From assembly GCA_035534615.1 (NCBI GenBank), contig DATLRO010000044.1:1-33207 (forward strand): a stretch of DNA of 33,207 nt, in the 5' to 3' direction. The notes under the pieces were generated by a model. The model worked only from the letters and a program-made list of their open reading frames with translations, searched no databases and was not told the origin of the DNA. Origin of the DNA: JAGWRA01 sp035534615 (GTDB taxonomy: Bacteria; Acidobacteriota; Vicinamibacteria; Vicinamibacterales; CAVVIG01). The position numbers and the translations under genes were made by a program. Within the stretch, counting starts at the first letter, position 1, and every line of letters starts with the position of its first letter. Of this stretch, positions 24,006-31,407 are shown in pieces.

Positions 24006-24896
24006 ATGCCTTCCCTGTCCTCACGCGTCCTGCGGCCGGTCTTCGTACTCACGGCGGTGGCCCTCGGCCTCGCCGGCTGCCGCGGACGGACCGCGGCCCC
24101 GCCGGTCGCGACGCCCGCCCTGACCATCGACCGTACGAGCGCGGCGCTCGGCAGCCCGATCGAGCTCCACTACCACTTCACGGTCGCCCCCGGCGCCCGG
24201 TTCGACCAGAACTACCGGGTCATGGTCCACTTCGTGAATGCCGATGAAGAGCTCATGTGGACCGACGACCATTTCCCGCCGGTGCCGACGACGCAGTGGA
24301 AGCCGGGGCAGCAGATCGACTACCGCCGCACGCTGTTCCTGCCGGTCTACCCGTACGTCGGCGAAGCCTACGTGGAGGTGGGGCTGTACTCGCCGACCAC
24401 TCAGAAGCGGCTGACGCTGAAGGGGGAGGACATCGGCCAGCGGGCCTATCGGGTGGCGCGGCTCGACATCCTGCCGCAGACCGCCAACCTGCCGCTGCAG
24501 TACACCGACGGCTGGCATCAGGCCGAGCTGGCCCAGCACGACCCGAACACGCAGTGGCGCTGGACCATGAAGAGCGGCACCATCACGTTTCCGAATCCGA
24601 AGCGCGACTCGACCTTCTACCTGCAGCTCGACAATCCGAGCGGGGCGTTCGATCAGCCGCAGCACGTCACCGTCTCGGTGAACGGGCAGTCGGTCCTCCA
24701 GTTCGACCTGCCGCCGAAGCAGGAGCTCCTGCAGAAGATCCCGCTGACCGCCGCGCAGCTCGGCACGGCGGGGACCGGCACGATCACGATTGCGGTCGAC
24801 AAGACGTTCATCCCGGCCGACATCCCGGCGCTGCACAGCACCGACCCCCGCGAGCTCGGCGTGCGGGTGTTCCGCGCGTTCCTGCTGCCCGGCTGA
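24006..24896 (+). CDS. Lipoprotein of unknown function
   Basis: From the ATG at 24006 the protein has 296 residues with a lipoprotein signal: PVFVLTAVALGLAGC, lipidated cysteine at 25. The mature part appears to be mostly beta-structure in two halves: an immunoglobulin-like first half (LGSPIELHYHFTVAPGARFDQNYRVMVHFVNADEELMWTDDH, YVEVGLYSPTTQKRL), and a second half (WRWTMKSGTITFPNPKRDSTFYLQLDNPS through VSVNGQSVLQFDL) resembling a carbohydrate-binding-like jelly-roll. I do not recognise a named family. It lies 11 bases upstream of a small lytic transglycosylase and, with it, directly precedes the pilus operon, so a cell-envelope role is likely. An open frame continues upstream to 23646 but crosses the BMC gene and lacks a signal, so the ATG before the lipoprotein signal is chosen. 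Confidence 0.8.
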   Translation: MPSLSSRVLRPVFVLTAVALGLAGCRGRTAAPPVATPALTIDRTSAALGSPIELHYHFTVAPGARFDQNYRVMVHFVNADEELMWTDDHFPPVPTTQWKPGQQIDYRRTLFLPVYPYVGEAYVEVGLYSPTTQKRLTLKGEDIGQRAYRVARLDILPQTANLPLQYTDGWHQAELAQHDPNTQWRWTMKSGTITFPNPKRDSTFYLQLDNPSGAFDQPQHVTVSVNGQSVLQFDLPPKQELLQKIPLTAAQLGTAGTGTITIAVDKTFIPADIPALHSTDPRELGVRVFRAFLLPG

Positions 24897-24907
24897 CAGG
24901 GAAGCTC

Positions 24908-25588
24908 ATGCGCATTCATGGTCGCCGTCCGATGCGCTGCGGCCTGCTGGCCGCCCTGCTGGTCGTGGCGGGCGGCACGGGCCGCGCCTCGGCCGAGCTG
25001 GTCTTCCTGACGTCCGGGCGGACGATGTCGATCGCGCGCCATCGGATCGAGGGAAACTCCGTCCTGCTGGTGCTGCGCGACGGCGGCCGGATCACGTGCG
25101 ACCGGTCGCTGATCCGGGCCTTCAAGCCGGACGAGGTGCCGTACCCCGTCCCGGCGACGGCGGCTCCGGCCGCACCGCCGGCCGCGACGCGGCTGGCGGT
25201 CACCGGGAGCGCCGCCGGTGGCCCGTGGGGCGCCCTGATCACCCGGGTGGCGGCCAGCCAGGGGATCGATCCGCATCTGGTCCAGGCGGTGGTGGCGGTC
25301 GAATCGGCCGGCGAGTCGGACGCGCTGTCGCCGAAGGGGGCGATGGGGCTGATGCAGCTGATGCCGGGGACGGCCCGGCAATATCACGTCGACGATCCGT
25401 ACAACCCGCGCGCCAATGTGGAGGCGGGCGTCCGCCATCTCAAGGCGCTGCTGCGGCGGTATCCGCTGCGTCTCGCCCTGGCGGCCTACAACGCCGGTGA
25501 GGCCGCGGTCCAGCGTTTCGGCGGCGTCCCCCCTTATCCCGAGACGCAGGCCTACGTCGCGCGGGTGATGGCCCTGTTCGGGCGCTGA
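24908..25588 (+). CDS. Small SLT-family lytic transglycosylase
   Basis: A 226-residue protein with a signal peptide (LLAALLVVAGGTGRASA, cleaved near residue 29). A short beta-rich segment follows (LVFLTSGRTMSIARHRIEGNSVLLVLRDGGRITCDRSLI, similar in pattern to domains at the N terminus of other such enzymes), then a Pro/Ala linker and an SLT domain (about 108-226). Catalytic Glu132 lies in VVAVESAGESDALSPKGAMGLMQLMPGTA, and AAYNAGEAAVQRFGGVPPYPETQAYV completes the fold. It cleaves peptidoglycan glycan strands in the periplasm. AGGGA lies six bases before the ATG at 24908. Its place 95 bases upstream of pilC suggests it may open the wall for pilus assembly, as dedicated transglycosylases do for other secretion machines; that link is inferred. 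Confidence 0.9.
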   Translation: MRIHGRRPMRCGLLAALLVVAGGTGRASAELVFLTSGRTMSIARHRIEGNSVLLVLRDGGRITCDRSLIRAFKPDEVPYPVPATAAPAAPPAATRLAVTGSAAGGPWGALITRVAASQGIDPHLVQAVVAVESAGESDALSPKGAMGLMQLMPGTARQYHVDDPYNPRANVEAGVRHLKALLRRYPLRLALAAYNAGEAAVQRFGGVPPYPETQAYVARVMALFGR

Positions 25589-25635
25589 CGGTGCCAGCCG
25601 CCGGCCGGCCGGGCGCCTCTGCCCGCCGCCAATCC

Positions 25636-25644
25636 TGCTATAAT
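25636..25644 (+). promoter_or_regulatory. Extended -10 promoter of the pilus operon
   Basis: TGC-TATAAT (TG 25636-25637, TATAAT 25639-25644) is a perfect extended -10 element. No good -35 lies 17 bases upstream, which extended -10 promoters do not require. Transcription would start near 25651, about 32 bases before the pilC ATG. Six further genes follow closely in the same direction, so this is the likely promoter of the whole set. Confidence 0.65.
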
Positions 25645-25682
25645 CCACACGCCGATAATGTCCTGTGTGACAAGCTGTTGCG

Positions 25683-26900
25683 ATGGAATTTCGATGTAGG
25701 CTGGGTACAGCCGGCGGCGAGGTCGTCGAAGGCGTGTACGCCGCCGACAGCGAAGCCCGGCTCCGGCGGGACCTCGAGGAGAAGGGACTGTACGTTCTCG
25801 AGCTCCGCGAGAAGGGGCGGCTCGGCCTGGCGGGGTTCTCGCTCAACCTGCCGCAGCGGCGGCGGATCGCGAGCCGCGAGTTCCTGGTGTTCAACCAGGA
25901 GCTGGCGACGCTGCTCAAGGCCGGGATGCCGCTCGTGCAGTCGCTCGATCTGCTGCGCCTGCGGGTGGTCAACCCGGTGTTCCGCGGCGTCCTGGACGAC
26001 GTGCACGAGAAGGTGAAGGCCGGGACCTCGCTGTCGGAAGCCTTCGACGCGCACGCGGACCTGTTCCCGAGCGTCTACACCGCCTCGCTGCTGGCGGGGG
26101 AGCGCAGCGGCAACCTCGACGCGGTGCTGCGCCGGTACGTGGCGTACACGAAGGTGGTCGCGACCATCAAGCGGAAGACGCTGTCGGCGATGGTCTATCC
26201 GGCGATCCTCGTCACGCTGTCGATCGTGCTGGTCGGCATCATCGTGCTGAAGGTGGTGCCGGCGTTCTCGGATTTCTACAGCTCGTTCGGCTCGCAGCTG
26301 CCCCTGGCGACGCGCGTCATCGTGCGGCTGTCGGACGTCATCCGGACGCGCTTCCTGCTGCTGGTGACGATCGCGCTGGCCGGCGCCGGCGGGTTCCTGC
26401 TGTGGCTGCGGCGGCCGGGGCGCCGGATGCAGCTGGATCACCTGCTGCTGCGGCTGCCGATGGTGGGGCCGATTGCGGCCAAGTTCTCCACGTCGCAGCT
26501 GGCCCGCACGCTGGGCACGCTGCTGGGCGGCGGCCTGCCGCTGCTGAACGCCCTGGAAATCGCGTCGCGGTCGATCGGGAACCGCTACGTCGCGCGGCAG
26601 CTGGACGTGGTGGCGCAGCGGGTGAAGGAAGGCGAGCCGTTCGCGGCCTCGCTGGAAGCGCGCGGCATCTTCCCGGAGGTCGCGGTGAAGATGGCGGAGG
26701 TCGGCGAGACGACCGGCGCGCTGCAGGACATGCTGAACAACGTCGCCGATTTCTTCGACGAGGAGATCGACACGAGCATGGAGCGGTTCATCACGCTGGT
26801 CGAGCCGGTCATGCTGGTCATCATGGGGATCGTCGTCGCCGGGCTGCTGCTGGCGCTCTACATGCCGCTGTTCCAGCTCAGCTCGGTCCTGAGCCATTAA
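25683..26900 (+). CDS. pilC: Type IV pilus inner-membrane platform protein PilC (GspF family)
   Basis: This 405-residue protein is the right length for PilC/GspF and has its two repeated cytoplasmic domains, each followed by membrane helices. The first contains REFLVFNQELATLLKAGMPLVQSLDLL and LLAGERSGNLDAVL with a helix pair (about 172-195). The second repeats this as TSQLARTLGTLLGGGLPLLNALEIA and VKMAEVGETTGALQDMLNNVADFFDEEID, ending in a final helix (FITLVEPVMLVIMGIVVAGLLLALYMPLF). PilC is the platform on which the assembly ATPase drives pilin extrusion. The N-terminal 60 residues (EFRCRLGTAGGEVVEGVYAADSEARLRRDLEEKG) match the usual start. It lies ten bases before pilB. Confidence 0.94.
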   Translation: MEFRCRLGTAGGEVVEGVYAADSEARLRRDLEEKGLYVLELREKGRLGLAGFSLNLPQRRRIASREFLVFNQELATLLKAGMPLVQSLDLLRLRVVNPVFRGVLDDVHEKVKAGTSLSEAFDAHADLFPSVYTASLLAGERSGNLDAVLRRYVAYTKVVATIKRKTLSAMVYPAILVTLSIVLVGIIVLKVVPAFSDFYSSFGSQLPLATRVIVRLSDVIRTRFLLLVTIALAGAGGFLLWLRRPGRRMQLDHLLLRLPMVGPIAAKFSTSQLARTLGTLLGGGLPLLNALEIASRSIGNRYVARQLDVVAQRVKEGEPFAASLEARGIFPEVAVKMAEVGETTGALQDMLNNVADFFDEEIDTSMERFITLVEPVMLVIMGIVVAGLLLALYMPLFQLSSVLSH

Positions 26901-26909
26901 GGGGAGAGT

Positions 26910-28571
26910 GTGGACACGCCCGAGCCGGCCTATCCGCTGCCGCCCGAGGTCGCGCTGGACGCCGACGCCGCCGAACTGCCGGCCGAGGAGCGCCAGGCGG
27001 AGCTCGCGCGGGCGCGGCGGCTGGCCGAGCGGTACCACCTCGAGCTGGTCGACATGGAGCAGTTCCGGATCGACCAGGAGCTGTTCCGGTCGATTCCGGC
27101 CGACCTGATGCTGCGCTACGGCTTCGTGCCGTACCGCCGCCAGGGCCGCACCCTCGTCATCGTCGTGTCGGATCCGACCGACCTGCCGATGATCGACGAG
27201 CTGTCGCTGCTGCTGGCGACGCCCATCAAGGTCATGGTGGGGGCGGCCTCGGCGATCCAGTCGATGCTCAAGAAGAGCGAGAGCTCGCAGCGCGTGCTCG
27301 AGGAGGCGACCGAGGGCTTCCAGCTGCAGCTGCTCAAGGAGGACGAGAGCGGGGAGGAGAACCTCACCGTCGAGCGGCTGACGAGCGACATCAGCCCGGT
27401 GATCCGGCTGGTCGACTCGACGATCTTCACCGCGCTCCAGCGGCGGGCGAGCGACATCCACATCGAGACGCAGGACGACGCCGTCGTCGTGAAGTACCGG
27501 ATCGACGGCGTGCTGCAGCCGGCGATGCGGCCGATCGCCAAGCAGTTCCACAGCGCGATCATCTCGCGCATCAAGGTCATGGCGGAGCTCGACATCGCCG
27601 AGAAGCGCGTGCCGCAGGACGGCCGGTTCCGCCTGAAGATGCCCGGCAAGACGATCGACTTCCGTGTCTCGATCATGCCGAGCGTGCACGGCGAGGACGC
27701 CGTCATCCGGATCCTGGACAAGGAATCGATCAGCGAGCAGTTCAGCGAGCTGCGGCTCGACATCCTGGGCTTCCCGGAGGAGGAGCTCCGGCGGTTCCGC
27801 AAGTACATCGCCGAGCCGTACGGGATGGTGCTGGTGACCGGGCCGACCGGCAGCGGCAAGACGACGACGCTGTACGGCGCGCTGTCGGAGATCAAGTCGA
27901 CCGAGGACAAGATCATCACGATCGAGGACCCGGTCGAGTACCAGCTGCGCGGCATCACGCAGATCCCGATCAACGAGAAGAAGGGGCTGACGTTCGCGCG
28001 CGGGCTGCGGTCGATCCTCCGCCACGACCCGGACAAGATCATGGTTGGCGAGATCCGCGACCCCGAAACCGCCCAGATCGCCATCCAGTCGGCCCTCACC
28101 GGCCACCTGGTGTTCACCACCGTGCACGCCAACAACGTGCTGGACGTGCTCGGCCGGTTCCTCAACATGGGCGTCGAGCCCTATCAGTTCGTGTCGGCCC
28201 TGAACTGCGTGCTGGCCCAGCGTCTCGTCCGGGTGATCTGCACCCACTGCAAGCGGCCGGCGCGGGTGTCGCGCGAGATGCTGATCGAATCGGCGCTCGA
28301 CCCGGAGCTCGAGCAGACGCACACGTTCTACGAGGGGCTCGGCTGCATCGAATGCGGCGGCACCGGCTACAAGGGCCGGACCGCGATCTGCGAACTGCTC
28401 GACCTGTCGGATCGCATCCGGGAGATGATTCTCGAGCGCAAGCCGACCTCCGAGATCAAGCGGGCCGCGCGGGAGGAGGGGATGCGCTTCCTGCGGGAAT
28501 CGGCGATCGAGCGCGTCATGAAGGGGCTGACGACGCTCAAGGAAGTCAACAAGGTCACCTTCGTCGAATGA
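26910..28571 (+). CDS. pilB: Type IV pilus assembly ATPase PilB (GspE family)
   Basis: A 553-residue protein: an N-terminal GspE-N domain (about 30-140), then the hexameric secretion ATPase. Walker A is GPTGSGKT (311-318), the Asp box IEDPVEYQL starts near 338, and Walker B is IMVGEIRDPETAQ (377-389). The His box is in GHLVFTTVHANN, and a tetra-cysteine zinc site is formed by Cys444, Cys447, Cys479 and Cys482. The enzyme powers pilus extension or pseudopilus assembly from the cytoplasm. It starts at GTG 26910, four bases after GGGGAG, and overlaps pilM by four bases. A retraction ATPase (PilT) is not in the window, so extension versus type II secretion cannot be settled here. Confidence 0.95.
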   Translation: MDTPEPAYPLPPEVALDADAAELPAEERQAELARARRLAERYHLELVDMEQFRIDQELFRSIPADLMLRYGFVPYRRQGRTLVIVVSDPTDLPMIDELSLLLATPIKVMVGAASAIQSMLKKSESSQRVLEEATEGFQLQLLKEDESGEENLTVERLTSDISPVIRLVDSTIFTALQRRASDIHIETQDDAVVVKYRIDGVLQPAMRPIAKQFHSAIISRIKVMAELDIAEKRVPQDGRFRLKMPGKTIDFRVSIMPSVHGEDAVIRILDKESISEQFSELRLDILGFPEEELRRFRKYIAEPYGMVLVTGPTGSGKTTTLYGALSEIKSTEDKIITIEDPVEYQLRGITQIPINEKKGLTFARGLRSILRHDPDKIMVGEIRDPETAQIAIQSALTGHLVFTTVHANNVLDVLGRFLNMGVEPYQFVSALNCVLAQRLVRVICTHCKRPARVSREMLIESALDPELEQTHTFYEGLGCIECGGTGYKGRTAICELLDLSDRIREMILERKPTSEIKRAAREEGMRFLRESAIERVMKGLTTLKEVNKVTFVE

Positions 28572-29569
28572 ACGCCCTGCGATCGCTGTTCGTGTCACCC
28601 GGGCCGACCGTCGGCGTCGAAATCGCCGCCCGGCGCGTCTCCGCGGCGGCGCTCGTCCGTCGGGGCGCCCGCTGGGTCGTCTCGGCGCACACGGTCGAGC
28701 CCCTGCCGCCCGGCCTCGTCACGCCGTCGCTCACGGCCCCCAACATCGCCGACCGGCCGGCGCTCGTGGCCGCCCTCCGGCGGGTCTTCGACCGGCTCGG
28801 CACGCGCCCGCGGCGCATCGGCCTGGTGGTCCCCGACAACATGGCCAAGGTCTCGCTCGTGCGGTTCGACAAGGTGCCGGCGCGCGCGCAGGATCTCGAC
28901 GGCCTCATCCGCTGGCAGGTCCGCCGGACCGCGCCGTTCTCGATCGACGAAGCGCAGGTGAGCTGGACGCCCGGCGCGGCGCTGCCCGACGGCGCGCAGG
29001 AGTACGTCGTCGCGCTCGCGCGCCGGAGCATCGTGGCGGAGTACGAGGAGGCCTGCGCCGGGGCCGGCGCCCACGCGGGGCTCGTCGATCTCGCGACGCT
29101 CAACGTCATCAACGCCGTCCTCGCCGGCGACCGCGCGCCGGCGGACGACTGGCTGCTCGTCCACGTCGGCGCCGACTACACCTCCCTCGCCATCGTCCGC
29201 GGCGGCGTCCTGATCTTCTTCCGCAACCGCGCGGCCGAGGGCGAAGGCGACCTGGCCGACATCGTCCACCAGACGGCGATGTACTACGAGGACCGCCTGC
29301 ACGGCTCCAGCTTCTCGCGCGTCATCCTGTCGGGCGCGGCGCTGGCCGGCGAGGCCGAGGCCGAGGCCCGGGGCGCCGATCCGGCGGCCGTCCAGGCCGG
29401 CATCGAACCGCTCCGGCGCAGCCTGCAGGACCGCCTCGCGGCGACGGTGGAGATGGTCGACCCCCAGTCGGCCGCGGCGCTGACCGACCGGATCGCCGCC
29501 GGCCCGGCGCTGCTCGACACGCTGGCGCCGCTCGTCGGCCTGATTCTGCGGGACCAGAAGGCGGCCTGA
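28568..29569 (+). CDS. pilM: Type IV pilus assembly protein PilM
   Basis: A 333-residue actin-like (FtsA-fold) protein. It opens with VGVEIAARRVSAAAL (phosphate-1-like) and later has LLVHVGADYTSLAIVRGGVLIFFRNRA (phosphate-2-like) and SRVILSGAALAGE. PilM sits on the cytoplasmic face and holds the N-terminal tail of PilN. The start overlaps the pilB stop (ATGA at 28568-28571), implying coupling. Compared with well-studied PilM (about 350 residues) the protein is complete. The interdomain segment VSLVRFDKVPARAQDLDGLIRWQVRRTAPFSIDEA is typical of PilM. Codon use and GC match the neighbours. Confidence 0.92.
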   Translation: MNALRSLFVSPGPTVGVEIAARRVSAAALVRRGARWVVSAHTVEPLPPGLVTPSLTAPNIADRPALVAALRRVFDRLGTRPRRIGLVVPDNMAKVSLVRFDKVPARAQDLDGLIRWQVRRTAPFSIDEAQVSWTPGAALPDGAQEYVVALARRSIVAEYEEACAGAGAHAGLVDLATLNVINAVLAGDRAPADDWLLVHVGADYTSLAIVRGGVLIFFRNRAAEGEGDLADIVHQTAMYYEDRLHGSSFSRVILSGAALAGEAEAEARGADPAAVQAGIEPLRRSLQDRLAATVEMVDPQSAAALTDRIAAGPALLDTLAPLVGLILRDQKAA

Positions 29570-29585
29570 GCCGCGCACGGATCCG

Positions 29586-30206
29586 ATGCTGAACACGAAC
29601 CTGTCCACCCGCCCCTTCTACAACGAACGGGCGGTGCATCTCGGCCTCCTCCTCGTGACGGCGCTCGTCGTGCTGGTGACGGCGTACAACGTCAACCAGA
29701 TCGTCACGCTCTCGGCCCAGCACACCGTGCTGGCGGCCGCGGCCGACCAGGCGGAGGCCCGGGCGCAGGCGCTGCGCAGCACGGCGGCCCGCGTCCGCGG
29801 CAGCATCGACCAGGCGGCCCTGGCCAGGGTCGGCGCCGACGCGCGCGAGGCGAACGGCCTCATCGCCCGCCGCACGTTCTCCTGGACCGAGCTGTTCAAC
29901 CGGTTCGAGGCGACCCTCCCGCCGCAGGTCCGGATCACCGCGGTCCAGCCCAAGGTCGACCGGCACGGCGCGGTCACGCTCGACTTCGCCGTCATCGCGC
30001 ACAGCGTCGACGACGTCAACACCTTCATGAACCGGCTCGAGGCGACCGGCGCCTTCAAGGGGCTCCTGTCCCGCGACGAGCACCTCACCAACGAAGGCCT
30101 GCTGCAGGCGAACCTCGAGAGCGAGTACGTGCCGGGCGACGCGACGGCCCGCCCGGCCGGCGGGGCGCCGGCGCCGCGGGCGGAGAAAGGTCCGGCCCGG
30201 CGATGA
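29586..30206 (+). CDS. pilN: Type IV pilus assembly protein PilN
   Basis: This 206-residue bitopic inner-membrane protein has a cytoplasmic tail MLNTNLSTRPFYNERA, equivalent to the conserved PilN segment that docks in PilM. One membrane helix follows (about 18-38, LGLLLVTALVVLVTAYNV), then a coiled-coil stretch and a small ferredoxin-like periplasmic domain (about 95-180, LFNRFEATLPPQVRITAVQPKVDRHGAVTLDFAVIAHSVDDVNTFMNRLE). The C terminus is Pro/Ala-rich. It forms heterodimers with PilO to align the machine across the periplasm. It starts 16 bases after pilM and overlaps pilO by four bases. Confidence 0.9.
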   Translation: MLNTNLSTRPFYNERAVHLGLLLVTALVVLVTAYNVNQIVTLSAQHTVLAAAADQAEARAQALRSTAARVRGSIDQAALARVGADAREANGLIARRTFSWTELFNRFEATLPPQVRITAVQPKVDRHGAVTLDFAVIAHSVDDVNTFMNRLEATGAFKGLLSRDEHLTNEGLLQANLESEYVPGDATARPAGGAPAPRAEKGPARR

Positions 30207-30778
30207 ATCTCGGCCGCCGCATCCTGATCGAGAAGCGATCGGCCGTCCTGCCGCTCGGGATCGCCCTGCTGGTGAACCTGCTCGTGTTCATCCTGGTCGT
30301 CTATCCGCTCGACGCCCGCGTGACCGGCGCCCGGGCCCGGCGCATCAGCGCCGAACAGGCGCTGCTCCAGGCCGGCCGCGCCGAAGCGGCCGCGCAGGCG
30401 ATCCAGGCAGGGAAGGCGCGGGCCGACCAGCAGCTGGCGGTCTTCTACGGGAAGGTCCTGCCGGCCAGCCTCAGCGCGGCCCGCCGGATGACCTACGCCC
30501 GCCTGGCCGAGCTGGCCACGCAGGCGCATCTGCAGTACCGCAGCAGGAGCTTCGAGCCCGAAGACGTCAGGAACAGCCACCTGCGCCGCCTGCGCATCAC
30601 GATGGTGCTGGCCGGCACCTATCCGGAGGTCCGCCAGTTCCTCTACACGCTCGAGACGGCACCGGAATTCCTGGTGCTGGACGATGTGGCGATCGTGCAG
30701 GGCACCCATGCCTCGTCGCCGCTCATCCTGACGCTCGAACTGTCCACCTACTTCCGGGTCGGCGGCGATGGCCAGTGA
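30203..30778 (+). CDS. pilO: Type IV pilus assembly protein PilO
   Basis: A 191-residue bitopic protein with one N-terminal membrane helix (AVLPLGIALLVNLLVFILVVYPL), a coiled-coil segment rich in Ala, Arg and Gln (about 40-85), and a ferredoxin-like periplasmic domain. The latter includes RLRITMVLAGTYPEVRQFLYTLETAPEFLVLDDVAI, the hallmark PilO/GspM-like stretch. It partners with PilN. The start codon overlaps the pilN stop (ATGA), and the end overlaps pilP by 11 bases, so the three are tightly coupled. No odd features apart from its compact length (classical PilO about 205). Confidence 0.9.
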   Translation: MNLGRRILIEKRSAVLPLGIALLVNLLVFILVVYPLDARVTGARARRISAEQALLQAGRAEAAAQAIQAGKARADQQLAVFYGKVLPASLSAARRMTYARLAELATQAHLQYRSRSFEPEDVRNSHLRRLRITMVLAGTYPEVRQFLYTLETAPEFLVLDDVAIVQGTHASSPLILTLELSTYFRVGGDGQ

Positions 30779-31355
30779 TCGCCGCCGGCAGGCGCTGCTC
30801 GGCGCGCTGCTCATCGTCGCGGTCGGCGTGATCGTGTATCAGCTGAACCGGCGGCCGGCCGCCGCGCCGACGGCGGCGTCTAACGGGGTGCGTGCCGAGG
30901 CGCGGCCGCGCGCAGGCGCCGGGGCGCCGGTCGGGCCCGTGCCGGATGTCCACCTTCAGGCTCTACAGCGTCCGCAGCCCCAGCCGGCGCCCGCCGAGCG
31001 GAATCTCTTCCAGTTCGGGGAAGCGCGTCCGGTCCCCTCACCCGGGATGCCGGCCGCGCCGGCCGGCGCGGCCGGCGGCATGCGGCCGGGGGTCGGTCCG
31101 ACCGGGCCCGGCGGGGCACCGCTCGCGGCCGGCCCGCCGCCGATTCCGCTGAAGTTCATCGGGATCCTGGCGGCTCCCGGACGGATCGGGCGGGTGGCGA
31201 TCCTGACCGACGGCCGCGACGTGTATCACGGGCGCGAAGGGGATATCATCGAGGGCCGCTTCCGGATTCTGCACATCGGCGTGGAATCGATCGTGATGGC
31301 CTATCTGGACGGCTCCGGCCGGCAGACCATCCGGCTGACCGGCGGCGGCGTATGA
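30768..31355 (+). CDS. pilP: PilP/GspC-like pilus alignment protein with N-terminal membrane anchor
   Basis: A 195-residue protein. It begins with a basic tail and a single hydrophobic helix (ALLGALLIVAVGVIVYQL) and has no lipobox. Classical PilP is a lipoprotein, whereas GspC has such a transmembrane anchor. A long Pro/Ala/Gly-rich linker (about 30-122) leads to a small beta-sandwich HR domain (about 124-195): IPLKFIGILAAPGRIGRVAILTDGRDVYHGREGDIIEGRFRILHIGVESIVM, the part of PilP/GspC that binds the N domains of the secretin. It therefore connects PilNO to the outer-membrane channel encoded next. The position between pilO and the secretin gene supports the call. Confidence 0.85.
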   Translation: MASDRRRQALLGALLIVAVGVIVYQLNRRPAAAPTAASNGVRAEARPRAGAGAPVGPVPDVHLQALQRPQPQPAPAERNLFQFGEARPVPSPGMPAAPAGAAGGMRPGVGPTGPGGAPLAAGPPPIPLKFIGILAAPGRIGRVAILTDGRDVYHGREGDIIEGRFRILHIGVESIVMAYLDGSGRQTIRLTGGGV

Positions 31356-31407
31356 GATCGGGCAGGGGGTCGGCGGACAACGTCAGGCGAACCGTTTGGA
31401 GTCTGTG

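Noticed and set aside
25638..28598. 986-codon minus-strand open frame across pilC and pilB
   Set aside because: Shadow of two clear pilus genes; composition is low-complexity and no family is visible.
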